DNA from: G963668605 sp963668605
GTDB taxonomy: Bacteria > Acidobacteriota > Terriglobia > Bryobacterales > Bryobacteraceae
NCBI GenBank assembly: GCA_963668605.1
Contig: OY764903.1
Span: 1,178,001 to 1,242,000, forward strand
Direction: 5' to 3'
DNA: 64,000 nt
The stretch's first letter is position 1; each line of letters starts with the position of its first letter. Both the position numbers and the translations under genes were made by a program. Of this stretch, positions 9,801-17,893 are shown in pieces. The notes beneath the pieces were generated by a model, which was not told where the DNA came from, did no database searches, and saw only the letters and a program-made list of their open reading frames with translations.

Positions 9801-9934
9801 CGGGCATCAGGCCAAGGCCGGCGGGAAAGACGGCTTACTACTATGTCCGCGCGATTCAGCGGTTCAGCAAGGATCTGCCCGACCGCGAGGGAGAGATCGC
9901 CTGGTCGTCTCCCATCTTCGTCAGGCAGCAATAA
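6887..9934 (+). CDS. secreted protein with beta-propeller-like N-terminus and C-terminal PHP (DUF3604-type) domain
   Basis: 1015 residues with an N-terminal signal peptide (hydrophobic stretch followed by SAAAAPVEA). Residues about 150-560 contain repeated blocks of the form DPAILRTRGGEYWLAWV, MTADRNGNLYLVWMS, AVDRAGRAWVAWD, VAVDNRDRVWVAWED, which look like blades of a sialidase/exo-alpha-type beta-propeller. From about residue 620 there is a PHP-like metal site: GDVHRHTEICMDG, then YVAVTDHNYG, FVPLYGYE and SSDHWSTHIS, as in DUF3604 proteins. PHP enzymes are usually metal-dependent phosphoesterases. It is the first gene of the LacI-controlled train and has a GGAG ribosome-binding site. Its substrate is unknown; an extracytoplasmic phosphoester is a reasonable guess. 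Confidence 0.8.
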   Translation: MSRFRSSLFCTLLLGAGVAFWMRSASVQSAAAAPVEAPRSSGFKITFGVRSKGHGRVWTGGVRNAAQIRSIKGWHLGAGDSIVAPDRWNITMEMVGGDVAAKSVILDLVSPEEQPVTVYTRYGDFTFVPAQIRYGQPLSVEMFRGDVSVERVPIPQIATSQEFEDDDPAILRTRGGEYWLAWVAYATRKRDGYQYTGADQVMIARGRDGARWYGTTSITPPGDHFRVALAEDARGRVWCVYAAQKQLETGNFDLYARYFDGKQWSKEERLSSSPVPDIYHRMTADRNGNLYLVWMSYRAGQSDIVMRVFSGERWGEEINVSQSPENDWEPAVAVDRAGRAWVAWDCYRAAGAGPATYDLMLRSYSKGSLGAVRTVAASPLAEMRADVAVDNRDRVWVAWEDAGLNWGKDTGYENAKHRAWLRPGGSRIYGPPNSEKTLYRRPRLAVLDNDQWKQPKARLEDAWPDSMQKNLYMSPRLGVDADGRVWMFVRHQLIAQGRNGGQMFDYFATTISAAGAEQRWLSPITLPGSTGRQDTVLATTAVDGGIAVAVVGDGRHFPVPLPVNHDVSTIVLQASGIPVAEPQFEPFRPSAPGEYAVTHADEARQVSAIRTHRVTVAGKRYKIVRGDVHRHTEICMDGAIDGSLGDLYRYAMDSAALDYVAVTDHNYGAWLDTDEPESKNTDDEYQWWRTQKSADMFYVPGRFVPLYGYERSINFPLGHRNILHVRRGVFSYRVPKLHISDRPELIEKDAQGMWAYLRSTDGIGIPHSTGTNMGTDWRLRDDELEPVAELYQGDRNTYEEEGQPRAATKDAFGDGFAGRAPFQKGLIWNALGVGYKMGFIASSDHWSTHISYANLLVPDRVTSRTDILDAFRQRRTYGSTDNIVLDFSAGDVMQGGELEASQSPTFQIRVRGTEPLLRVEIIKNNRIVFTRAPDAASADGQIVEFSFRDTEKFSDTSMAATSQIRNWDAPETGIRPRPAGKTAYYYVRAIQRFSKDLPDREGEIAWSSPIFVRQQ

Positions 9935-9944
9935 GGAGTCAACA

Positions 9945-10001
9945 ATGCTGGGTTATTTCGTCCCGCTGTTGATGCAGTTCGAGCTACGAGTGCAATTCTG
10001 A
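9945..10001 (+). CDS. 18-codon ORF with strong ribosome-binding site
   Basis: ATG at 9945 follows AAGGAG at a usual distance and encodes MLGYFVPLLMQFELRVQF. Its TGA overlaps the GAGG that serves the ADP-ribosylglycohydrolase gene starting 7 bp later, an arrangement typical of translational coupling. It could be a coupling leader, a small hydrophobic peptide, or chance. No family is recognisable. Confidence 0.35.
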   Translation: MLGYFVPLLMQFELRVQF

Positions 10002-10008
10002 GGATTCC

Positions 10009-11568
10009 ATGAACAGATTCACAATCGCGATTCTACTTCTGGCGGCCCCGGTCGCTTACACGCAGACAAGTTCTTATCGCAGGATTCCCTTGCAGGTCTT
10101 GCGCGACAAGATTCAAGGTGGCTGGGCGGGCCAGATGATCGGCGTGAGCTTTGGCGCTCCTACCGAATTCAAGACGCTGGCCAAGATAAACGACGGCCCG
10201 CTCGAAGCCTGGACGCCGGACCGCGTTTCAAACTCCCTCGGGCAGGACGATCTTTACGTGGACATGACATTCGCAAAGGTCCTCGACGATAAGGGACTCG
10301 ATGCCACGAGCGACGACTTCGGGGCCATGTTCCGCGATGCCAAATACGATTTGTGGCATGCGAACCTGGCGGCGCGGCGAAACCTGAAACGCGGCGTGCC
10401 AGCGGCGCTCGCCGGCTCACCCAAGTACAACGCTCACGCCAACGATATCGATTTTCAGATCGAAGCCGACTTCATTGGGCTGATGGCGCCTGGGTTGCCG
10501 CGCGCATCCAACGAGATCGCCTGGCGCGCCGGCCGCGTCATGAACTACGGAGACGGCATTTACGGCGGCATGTTTGTGTCCTGCATGTACGCCGCGGCGT
10601 TCCTCGAGACCGATCCGCGGAAGATTGTCGAAGCGGGCTACGCCTGTCTGCCATCGCAGAGTCCTTACGCCAAACTGCTTGTAGATCTCCTCGCCTGGTC
10701 GAAACAGAATCCCAACGATTGGAAGAAAGCGTGGCAGTTGATCGAAGACAAATGGGATCGCCGCGACCCGTGCCCGTCCGGGGCCTTGCGGCCGTTCAAC
10801 ATCGATGCAAAATTGAATGGCGCATACATCGCTCTTGGCCTGCTCTACGGCGGCGGCGACTTCGGCAAGACCATCGAAATTACAACGCGGGCGGGGCAGG
10901 ATTCCGACTGCAACCCCGCCAGCGCGGCCGGAATCCTCGGCGTGGCGCTGGGCTACCGCGCGATCCCCGAGCAGTGGAAGAGCGGGATCGATGCCATCGC
11001 GGATCGCAAATTCAGCTACACGGATTTCACGTTCCATTCCATCGTCGCCAGCACCGAGAAGCGGGCTATCGCGCTGATCGAACGCACCGGCGGCCGGCGC
11101 GAAGGCGACACGCTGATCGTCAAAGTGCAGAAGCCCGAGCCGGCCAAACTCGAAATCTGGGATAACTACGGCTCGCCGGTGGAGCGTATCAGCGTCAGCG
11201 GCGCGCAGTGGACTTGGAAAGGCGACTGGAAGGCGCGAGATGCGAAGACGAAGCGCGCGCTGATTCCCTCGAAAGTGGCCAGCACAAAGGGAGCGGAAGC
11301 ATCGCTTACCTTCGAAGGCACGGGCGTGATTGTGGTAGGCCCGTACCTGCCCACGGGCGGCAAAGCCGATGTCTACCTCGACGGCAAATTGGATCGCACT
11401 GTTGACGTGTATCCCGATGAGGATCACACCAAGCTGAGCGAAGCGGTGTGGCACGCGTTCGGTCTCGCGGCAGGCAAGCATACCGTTCGCATCGTGGCGC
11501 GTGGCGAGCCGTATCCGGGCTCGAAGGGGGCTGAGATTCAGATCGAAGATGCCGTGATTTTCCGGTAG
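10009..11568 (+). CDS. secreted ADP-ribosylglycohydrolase-family protein
   Basis: 519 residues with a signal peptide (MNRFTIAILLLAAPVAYTQ). The catalytic domain (about residues 20-360) shows the ADP-ribosylglycohydrolase pattern: DKIQGGWAGQMIGVSFGAPT, SLGQDDLYVDMTF, the helix NDIDFQIEADFIGL, and the acidic metal site TRAGQDSDCNPASAAGILG. Family members cleave N- or O-glycosidic bonds to ADP-ribose or related compounds with magnesium. Residues about 375-519 form a separate beta-rich domain (GTGVIVVGPYLPTGGKADVYLDG), perhaps carbohydrate binding. Export is unusual for ADP-ribose chemistry inside cells and fits scavenging. It is followed 8 bp later by ribokinase, so the released sugar may be ribose or a ribosyl compound; this is inference. 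Confidence 0.85.
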   Translation: MNRFTIAILLLAAPVAYTQTSSYRRIPLQVLRDKIQGGWAGQMIGVSFGAPTEFKTLAKINDGPLEAWTPDRVSNSLGQDDLYVDMTFAKVLDDKGLDATSDDFGAMFRDAKYDLWHANLAARRNLKRGVPAALAGSPKYNAHANDIDFQIEADFIGLMAPGLPRASNEIAWRAGRVMNYGDGIYGGMFVSCMYAAAFLETDPRKIVEAGYACLPSQSPYAKLLVDLLAWSKQNPNDWKKAWQLIEDKWDRRDPCPSGALRPFNIDAKLNGAYIALGLLYGGGDFGKTIEITTRAGQDSDCNPASAAGILGVALGYRAIPEQWKSGIDAIADRKFSYTDFTFHSIVASTEKRAIALIERTGGRREGDTLIVKVQKPEPAKLEIWDNYGSPVERISVSGAQWTWKGDWKARDAKTKRALIPSKVASTKGAEASLTFEGTGVIVVGPYLPTGGKADVYLDGKLDRTVDVYPDEDHTKLSEAVWHAFGLAAGKHTVRIVARGEPYPGSKGAEIQIEDAVIFR

Positions 11569-11576
11569 GACTACTG

Positions 11577-12521
11577 ATGGAGCCGAAACGAGTTTTCGTC
11601 GCCGGCAGTTTGAATATCGATCTCGTGATGGGCGTGGAGCGCCTGCCGCGCGAGGGCGAAACGGTCGTGGGCAGCGACCTCATGCTGCACCCGGGCGGCA
11701 AAGGCGCCAACCAGGTGTGCGCCGCGGGCAGGCTCGGCGGGCGGGCCGCCATGATCGGGCAACTGGGGTGCGATCCCTTCGCCGCGCACCTCCTCACGAG
11801 TTTGCAGAACGCCGGGGTAGACACCGCCGGCGTGGGCACATCGCCGCGCGCTACGGGAGCCGCATGCATTTTCGTGCTGCCGTCGGGTGAAAACGCCATC
11901 GCGATCTCGCCCGGAGCAAATGCGAGCCTTACGCCGGAAGCGGCTGTCGCCCGGCTTGCGGCTCTCCAGGCAGGCGACCTGGTGCTGCTACAACTTGAGG
12001 TCCCGTTGGAGACCGTCGAGGCAGTTCTCACGTATGCGCTGGAGCGCGGCGCTGTCACGATGCTCGATCCCGCTCCGGCACGTCCCCTCTCGCGGGAGAT
12101 GTTGCGCTCTGTCACCTACCTGACTCCCAACCAATCCGAGGCCGGCCTTCTGCTGGGGAACCCGGCTCTGGCGATTGAAAGTTTTGATGACGCTGCACGG
12201 GCGGCGGACCGCCTGCTCGAGATGGGACCCGCGGTCGTAGTCCTGAAACTCGGACACATGGGCTGCTTTATCGCAGCGCGCGATTTCCGCGGCGGAATCG
12301 AAGCGTTCCCTGTTGCCGCGGTAGATACCACGGCCGCCGGCGATACCTTCAACGGCGCTTTCGCTGTGGGACTCGCAGAAGGCATGCCGGCGCCCGCCGC
12401 TGCGAGATTCGCCTGCGCCGCATCGGCAATTTCGGTAACGCGCGCGGGCGCACAGAGTTCGATTCCGGTACGCAGCGAAGTCATGGCACTTCTGGAGGGC
12501 ACATATGTTTCTCGTCGATAG
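11577..12521 (+). CDS. rbsK: ribokinase (PfkB family)
   Basis: 314 residues, normal ribokinase length. Substrate and nucleotide signatures of the PfkB family are present: VAGSLNIDLVMGVERLPREG, HPGGKGANQ, and the catalytic anion hole DTTAAGDTFNGAFAVGL with its general-base aspartate. The reaction is ATP-dependent phosphorylation of ribose to ribose-5-phosphate in the cytoplasm, though sugar specificity cannot be read with certainty and related PfkB kinases use other furanoses. It begins 8 bp after the ADP-ribosylglycohydrolase gene and overlaps the permease gene by 17 bp, so the three are very probably translated from one transcript. Confidence 0.9.
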   Translation: MEPKRVFVAGSLNIDLVMGVERLPREGETVVGSDLMLHPGGKGANQVCAAGRLGGRAAMIGQLGCDPFAAHLLTSLQNAGVDTAGVGTSPRATGAACIFVLPSGENAIAISPGANASLTPEAAVARLAALQAGDLVLLQLEVPLETVEAVLTYALERGAVTMLDPAPARPLSREMLRSVTYLTPNQSEAGLLLGNPALAIESFDDAARAADRLLEMGPAVVVLKLGHMGCFIAARDFRGGIEAFPVAAVDTTAAGDTFNGAFAVGLAEGMPAPAAARFACAASAISVTRAGAQSSIPVRSEVMALLEGTYVSRR

Positions 12522-13500
12522 TCCTGTTCTGGCAATTATCTTCTGCGTAATCACAATGCTGGGCTGGGGTTCGTGGGCAAATACGCAGAAGCTGGCCGGC
12601 AAGGAGAAGTGGCCGTTCGAACTGTACTACTGGGACTATGGCCTGGGTGTCGTCCTCACGGGCATCATTCTCGCATTCACACTCGGGAGCGTCGGCTCCA
12701 CGGGGATGGGCGCGTTGACAAACCTGGAGCAGGCTGCCGCAGGTCCCGCGGCGACGGCGTTTGCCAGCGGCGCGTTGTTCAACGTGTCGAACATTCTGCT
12801 CGTAGTCGCGATTGACGCCGCGGGAATGGCGGTCGCTTTTCCGATCGGTGTGGGACTGGCCTTGGTGATCGGAACCGTTACCAGTTACATCCAGACGCCG
12901 AAAGGCAACCCGGCGTTGCTGTTCGGCGGCGTCGCGCTCGTGGCCGTTGCGATGGTGGTGTCCGCAGCCGCGCATCGCAAGCTGCCGCGCACGGGCGACC
13001 GTGGCTGGCTGCGCGGTGTCGTTTTTGCCGTAATTGCGGGCTGCCTCATGGGATTCTTCTATCCGCAGCTAATGCGATCGATATCCCCCGCTTTCAACAG
13101 TGGCGTCACGGAGCCCGGATATCTCACGCCATACACCGCGTTGATCTTCTTCGGCCTTGGCCTGCTGCTGAGCAACTTCATCGTGAACACAGTCTTCATG
13201 CGCGCGGGCGGATGGCGGGCGTCCGATTACTTCCGCGGATCCGCGCGGCTGCACGCCCTCGGTGTGGCGGGCGGCGCCATCTGGATGCTCGCGCTCGGGT
13301 TCAACGTGATCGCGTCCGGCGTCGCGGGCCCGGCCATCTCCTACGCACTCGGGCAGGGGGCGACGCTCGTGGCGGCCATCTGGGGCGTGGTCATTTGGAA
13401 AGAGTTTCGTAATGCGCCGGCTGGCGTGACGCCGCTTCTCGCCGTGATGTTCGCGGCCTATAGCCTTGGCCTGGCGCTGATCGGGTCGGCAACGTTGTAG
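12505..13500 (+). CDS. DMT-superfamily sugar or nucleobase permease (GRP/ureide permease type)
   Basis: 331 residues with about ten hydrophobic membrane segments. The N-terminal MLGWGSWANTQKLAGKEKWP is characteristic of GRP/ureide-permease-like members of the drug/metabolite transporter superfamily, a group that includes sugar uptake proteins such as RbsU and RhaT-like carriers. The start overlaps the end of the ribokinase gene and has a GGAGGGC ribosome-binding site inside that gene. The likely role is uptake across the inner membrane of the sugar phosphorylated by the kinase; ribose is favoured by context, while a nucleobase or ureide is an alternative. Confidence 0.82.
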   Translation: MFLVDSPVLAIIFCVITMLGWGSWANTQKLAGKEKWPFELYYWDYGLGVVLTGIILAFTLGSVGSTGMGALTNLEQAAAGPAATAFASGALFNVSNILLVVAIDAAGMAVAFPIGVGLALVIGTVTSYIQTPKGNPALLFGGVALVAVAMVVSAAAHRKLPRTGDRGWLRGVVFAVIAGCLMGFFYPQLMRSISPAFNSGVTEPGYLTPYTALIFFGLGLLLSNFIVNTVFMRAGGWRASDYFRGSARLHALGVAGGAIWMLALGFNVIASGVAGPAISYALGQGATLVAAIWGVVIWKEFRNAPAGVTPLLAVMFAAYSLGLALIGSATL

Positions 13501-13563
13501 AGATCCATGTGCAAAGTCACGTCTTTGAAAGTATCGGGCAAAACAGAAGGGGAGAGGTCTGAT

Positions 13564-16500
13564 ATGAGTTTGCGTCCTGTGTGCATCTGTGCCGCATTCC
13601 TGGCGCTCTGCTCGCTCGCTTACGGCCAGGAGTCGCGTGGTTCTATCGTTGGCATGGTAGTCGATTCGAGCGGAGCGGCGGTTCCCGGCGCCCGGGTGAA
13701 AGCGGTAAACACCGGCACCAATGCCGGCGCCGCTTCCGTCACGAACGAGGGCGGGAGCTATGAAATTCCGTACCTGCTGCCCGGAATGTACCGCATCATC
13801 GTGGAATCCAAGGGCTTCAAGAAATCCACACGCGAGGGCATTGAACTGCGCGTCGCGGACCGTTTGCTGCTTGACTTCAAATTGGAGGTCGGCGACATCA
13901 CCGAGTCGGTCACCGTGACAGGCGAAACGCCGCTTCTCGAATCGGCGACCGCCAGCGCCGGGTTGGTGATGAACACGCGGCAGCTTACCGAACTCCCGAC
14001 TGTCGGCGGCCAACCCTATTACCTGGAACGGCTCGCGCCGGGGATTATGGCCATCTATAGCCAGGGTGCGGCGGGCAATCCCATGGACCTCAACCAAGTC
14101 ACCAATAACATCGTGAACGGAACACGCAATGCGAGTGAGGCGACAGTGGACGGAGCGCCGGCCATGTCCGGCCGTAGCGCCGCCTTCTCGCCGCCGGGTG
14201 ACCTGGTACAAGAAGTCAAGATCCACACCGCCACCTTCGACGCGAGCATCGGTCATGCGGCCGGCGGTCTCATCAGCGTGAGCATGAAATCGGGCACCAA
14301 CGCGGTGCACGGCACAGTAGTAATGAGCGAATCGCGCTGGCGGGCGACAGCGTGGTTCACCAACAACTTTATTTACAATCCTGCCACCGGATCGGCCGAG
14401 GACAAGAAGCGTAACATACGCGATCTTTGGCGCCACGAGCGCTGGGGTCCTACCGTCACCGCGCCGGTCTACATCCCCAAACTCTACGACGGCCGCAATA
14501 GGACGTTCTGGAGCTTCGGCTATGAGGGCCTGCACATCCACAGAGTGCAGGCCGGTCTGAGCGGCACCGGCACTTTTACCGTGCCTACCGTGGCCGAAAA
14601 GAAGGGTGACTTTTCGGCACTGCTCGCCATTGGACCAAGCTATCAGATTTACGATCCCCGCACGACGGTGCCCGCCCCCAACGGGCGTTTACAGCGGAGC
14701 CCGTTTGCCGGCGGCATCATTCCCGCGAGCCGGATCGACCCCATCGCGCAGAAGATTCTGAGCGTTTACCCGGACCCCAACCAGGCGGGCACCGCCGACG
14801 CGCGCAATAACTATTTCCAGCCCACTGATCTTCAACGGTACAACCGTACGCTCGTCAATCGCATCGACCATAACATCACCGACCGGCATCGCATTTTCGC
14901 CCGCTGGAACAATACGCAATACGACGATACGAATATCAGTCTGCCCACGATTGCGACCACCACGCTAACGGACAATACCGGCTGGGGCCTGGTGCTCGAC
15001 GACGTATATACGTTCACCCCGCGCTTGCTCCTCAACGTCCGTTACGGGCTGAGTTACTACAATCCGCGCGCGCTTCGGCCAACCACGGGCTTCGACCTGA
15101 CCTCGCTGGGTTTCCCGCAAGAGCTGGTGCGGCAGATCTCGCAAAACGCGGACCCGGCCGGGCTCGCGTTTCCGATCATCTCCACGGATGGCTACACACA
15201 GTTGGGGAACGGCGGCGGGAACAGTACGAAGACGTTTTACCACACGCTCGGCGGCACCTTGACCAAGATGGCATCGCAGCACAGCGTAAAGACGGGCGCG
15301 GAGGTCCGGCTGATGCAGGAGACTGGAATCAGCTACGGCAACGTGGCGCCGCAGTTTAATTTCGCATCGGCCTACACCAAAGGGCCGCTCGACAACGCCG
15401 CGGCGGCGCCCATCGGACAGGGGCTGGCGTCGCTACTGCTGGGCATCCCTACGGGCGGCAACGTTGCATCTAATGCCTCCCGGGCCGCGCAGTCCACTTA
15501 TTGGGCGCTGTTTGTGCAGGACGATTGGCGGGTGTCGCGCCGGCTGACGATCAATCTTGGCCTGCGCTGGGAATATGAGGGCCCGACCACGGAGAGGTAC
15601 AATCGCTCGGTCGGCGGCTTCGACTACGACAGCCCGAATCCCATCGCTGCGCAGGCTAAGGCGAACTATGCCCGGAGTCCCATTCCACAGATTCCCGTTG
15701 GCCAGTTCGACGTGAGGGGCGGATTACTGTTCCCCGGTGGGGCTCAGGCGCGCGCGTTATGGGACCCCGACCGGAATAACTTCGCGCCACGAGCCGGACT
15801 GGCTTTTCAGTTAAACAACAAGACTGTCCTTCGAAGCGGTTACGGCATTTTCTACGATACGGTCGGGGTTGATCGCAACGGCGTTCGCCAGGGCCCTTTC
15901 AACGCGACCACCAATATTATCGCTTCGAACGATAACGGGTTGACCTACCAGGCGTCGCTGGCGAATCCGTTTCCGAACGGCATCAGCCCGGCGTTAGGGA
16001 GTTCCCGAGGCCTTGCGTCATACCTCGGACAGGGACCGAGCCCGTTCTACAGCAAGACAGTGAATCCATACATGCAGCGCTGGTTATTCTCCGTGCAGCG
16101 CGAACTGCCGGCGCGCACAGTCCTGGAAGTGGCCTATATCGGGAACCGTGGCACGAAGATGTCTGCTACCCGGCAACTCTCCGCCACACCGGCCATGTAC
16201 CTTTCCACTTCATCGGAGCGGGACCAGCCGACCATCGATTTTCTCAGCCAGCTCGTCACGAATCCGTTCGCCGGGATACCGGAGTTGGCTGGCACGAACC
16301 TCGCGAATACGACGATCAGCCGCGCCAACCTGCTCAAGACGTATGCCCAGTTCTCCAGTCTTACGATCGATATCCCTGACGGCTATTCCTGGTACCACTC
16401 GCTCCAGACCAGCATCGAAAAGCGCCTGAGCAAAGGCTTTACGCTCCAGACCGCCTGGACATACTCGAAGTTCATGCAGGCCCTGGCGTATAACAACGAC

Positions 16501-17076
16501 ACGGACCCGCGGCCGGAGCGGGTCATCTCCGACAACGACTACCCGCACCGGTTCGTGCTGAGCGGCATATACGAAATCCCGGCCGGCCGCGGACGACGGT
16601 TCCTCAAGCGCGGCAATCGCTGGCTGGACGGCTTCTTGGGCGGGTGGCAGTTCGAAGGCTATTACGAAGCTCAATCCGGCCAGGCGCTCGGCTTCGGAAA
16701 CGCCATCTTTCGGGGCGACCTGCACGACATCCCGCTGCCGGTGGATCAGCGCAAAGTGCAACGCTGGTTTAACGTGGACGCCGGATTCGAGCGCAACAAT
16801 AGCAGGGCGCTGCAATTCAACATCCAGGGCTTGTCGTCGCGCTTCAACGACATCCGCAGCGACGGAATCAACAATTTCAACTTGTCCGTGATGAAGAATT
16901 TCCAGATCAACGAACGTTTCCGCGTGCAATACCGCTTCGAGACGTTCAACTCACTGAACCACGTGCAGTTCGGCACCCCCAACACGACACCGACCAGCAC
17001 CGCGTTCGGCACGGTCACGGCCATAAGCGGCCACGGCGCCCGCGAGATCAACATGGTTCTGAAACTGTTCTTCTGA
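13564..17076 (+). CDS. Oar-like TonB-dependent receptor
   Basis: 1170 residues. Start set at the ATG after GGGGAGAGG, giving a signal peptide (CICAAFLALCSLAYGQ). Residues about 25-115 are a carboxypeptidase-regulatory-like beta-sandwich (GSIVGMVVDSSGAAVPGARV ... YLLPGMYRIIVESKGFKKS), then a plug region (VDGAPAMSGRSAAFSPPGD, MKSGTNAVHGTV) and a long outer-membrane beta-barrel ending in an aromatic residue (MVLKLFF). Such receptors are abundant in Acidobacteriota and import oligomers across the outer membrane. It lies 63 bp after the permease gene on the same strand, so it is probably the outer-membrane component of the LacI-controlled train. No TonB box is evident to me. Confidence 0.9.
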   Translation: MSLRPVCICAAFLALCSLAYGQESRGSIVGMVVDSSGAAVPGARVKAVNTGTNAGAASVTNEGGSYEIPYLLPGMYRIIVESKGFKKSTREGIELRVADRLLLDFKLEVGDITESVTVTGETPLLESATASAGLVMNTRQLTELPTVGGQPYYLERLAPGIMAIYSQGAAGNPMDLNQVTNNIVNGTRNASEATVDGAPAMSGRSAAFSPPGDLVQEVKIHTATFDASIGHAAGGLISVSMKSGTNAVHGTVVMSESRWRATAWFTNNFIYNPATGSAEDKKRNIRDLWRHERWGPTVTAPVYIPKLYDGRNRTFWSFGYEGLHIHRVQAGLSGTGTFTVPTVAEKKGDFSALLAIGPSYQIYDPRTTVPAPNGRLQRSPFAGGIIPASRIDPIAQKILSVYPDPNQAGTADARNNYFQPTDLQRYNRTLVNRIDHNITDRHRIFARWNNTQYDDTNISLPTIATTTLTDNTGWGLVLDDVYTFTPRLLLNVRYGLSYYNPRALRPTTGFDLTSLGFPQELVRQISQNADPAGLAFPIISTDGYTQLGNGGGNSTKTFYHTLGGTLTKMASQHSVKTGAEVRLMQETGISYGNVAPQFNFASAYTKGPLDNAAAAPIGQGLASLLLGIPTGGNVASNASRAAQSTYWALFVQDDWRVSRRLTINLGLRWEYEGPTTERYNRSVGGFDYDSPNPIAAQAKANYARSPIPQIPVGQFDVRGGLLFPGGAQARALWDPDRNNFAPRAGLAFQLNNKTVLRSGYGIFYDTVGVDRNGVRQGPFNATTNIIASNDNGLTYQASLANPFPNGISPALGSSRGLASYLGQGPSPFYSKTVNPYMQRWLFSVQRELPARTVLEVAYIGNRGTKMSATRQLSATPAMYLSTSSERDQPTIDFLSQLVTNPFAGIPELAGTNLANTTISRANLLKTYAQFSSLTIDIPDGYSWYHSLQTSIEKRLSKGFTLQTAWTYSKFMQALAYNNDTDPRPERVISDNDYPHRFVLSGIYEIPAGRGRRFLKRGNRWLDGFLGGWQFEGYYEAQSGQALGFGNAIFRGDLHDIPLPVDQRKVQRWFNVDAGFERNNSRALQFNIQGLSSRFNDIRSDGINNFNLSVMKNFQINERFRVQYRFETFNSLNHVQFGTPNTTPTSTAFGTVTAISGHGAREINMVLKLFF

Positions 17077-17182
17077 CCTGTTCGCGCTGGGTCGAATCGC
17101 GTAACGCCTCAGGACTCGAACCGCACCCAGCCCAGGGCCACAGGATCAACGAGTAGAGGTTCAGATCTCGTCTTGTCCGGCC

Positions 17183-17330
17183 CGTATGGCCAAAATATCC
17201 ATCACACGGGTTACTCAACAAACCGCGTATGATGTTCATCCACCATGCGCGACAACAAATGGGTGCGCCTGCTGGCGTACGTAACGGGCGTCGTCAACCA
17301 GCGCCTGCTCCTGCAGAATGAATACCTGAT
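17183..17330 (+). mobile_element. IS remnant, copy A: left end of integrase-type element
   Basis: CGTATGGCCAAAATATCC at 17183 matches the left ends at 42190 and 58812. It is followed by the start of a transposase frame at 17245 (MRDNKWVRLLAYVTGVVNQR, then LLLQNEYLI), nearly identical to that at 42252. Similarity stops near 17330; the DDE half is absent, so this copy is dead. Confidence 0.75.
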
Positions 17331-17650
17331 CTACGAAGTCGTTTCAAACCGGGGGCGGCGTGGGCCGGGTTTGTGGTCGTTATCGCTCCCGAACGAAGGA
17401 ACGTACAGAAGAGTTGGTTGTGGGGGACTGCAATGTCTCGAACGCACTGGTGGTCCCGTTCAGGGTTCATCTCGACGCCAAACCTGCAGTCGCGGCCTGA
17501 TGCTCTCCGTTGGGGCGATCACGGGCGCCTTCCTACTGCGCGGTCGCGCTACTCACGTGCTAACGACTTGGACGTGATCGTTTGATTGCTACCCCTGCCC
17601 GTGATATTCTGCCGTTACTTGAGAACTTGAATTCCAGAAAGGTTATGCCA
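17331..17650. other. no recognisable gene
   Basis: Between the IS remnant and the small secreted protein gene. The frame continuing from the remnant reads on without similarity to anything I know. Nothing else is supported here. Confidence 0.5.
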
Positions 17651-17893
17651 ATGATACGTTTCGCGAGAGTCCTTGTCGTGCTGGTGCTTCTGTGCGGCTT
17701 ATGGACCGCAATCGCAGCGGAGGATTGCGGTGGTGCGCTGAGGGCGTGCAAGATGGCGAATGACTGCGGGAAGAAGCCGGACTCAAAAGAGTGCAAGGCG
17801 TGCCAAGCTGCGTACAATAGCTGCTATGCAAGGAACCAGAAGGCGAAAAAGCCAACGCCGCCGCCCGGGCCATCCGGGAAGAAGGGGGCGTAG
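17651..17893 (+). CDS. small secreted cysteine-rich protein
   Basis: 80 residues. The ATG at 17651 is chosen because GAAAGG lies at the right distance; an ATG at 17645 is too close. A signal peptide (MIRFARVLVVLVLLCGLWTAIAA) is followed by a short mature chain with six cysteines (EDCGGALRACKMANDCGKK, then ECKACQAAYNSCYAR) and a proline/lysine/glycine tail. The even cysteine number suggests disulfide bonds in the periplasm or outside. There is no known family match and no operon partner; the gene sits between IS debris and a zinc-ribbon protein. Confidence 0.6.
   Translation: MIRFARVLVVLVLLCGLWTAIAAEDCGGALRACKMANDCGKKPDSKECKACQAAYNSCYARNQKAKKPTPPPGPSGKKGA

Noticed and set aside
10417..11481. 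354-codon open frame on the minus strand
   Set aside because: Antisense of the ADP-ribosylglycohydrolase gene, no domain or ribosome-binding site.
13069..14541. 490-codon open frame on the minus strand
   Set aside because: It is antisense to the permease and TonB receptor genes; its protein is Arg/His/Ala-rich without domains, as expected for the reverse of GC-rich coding DNA.
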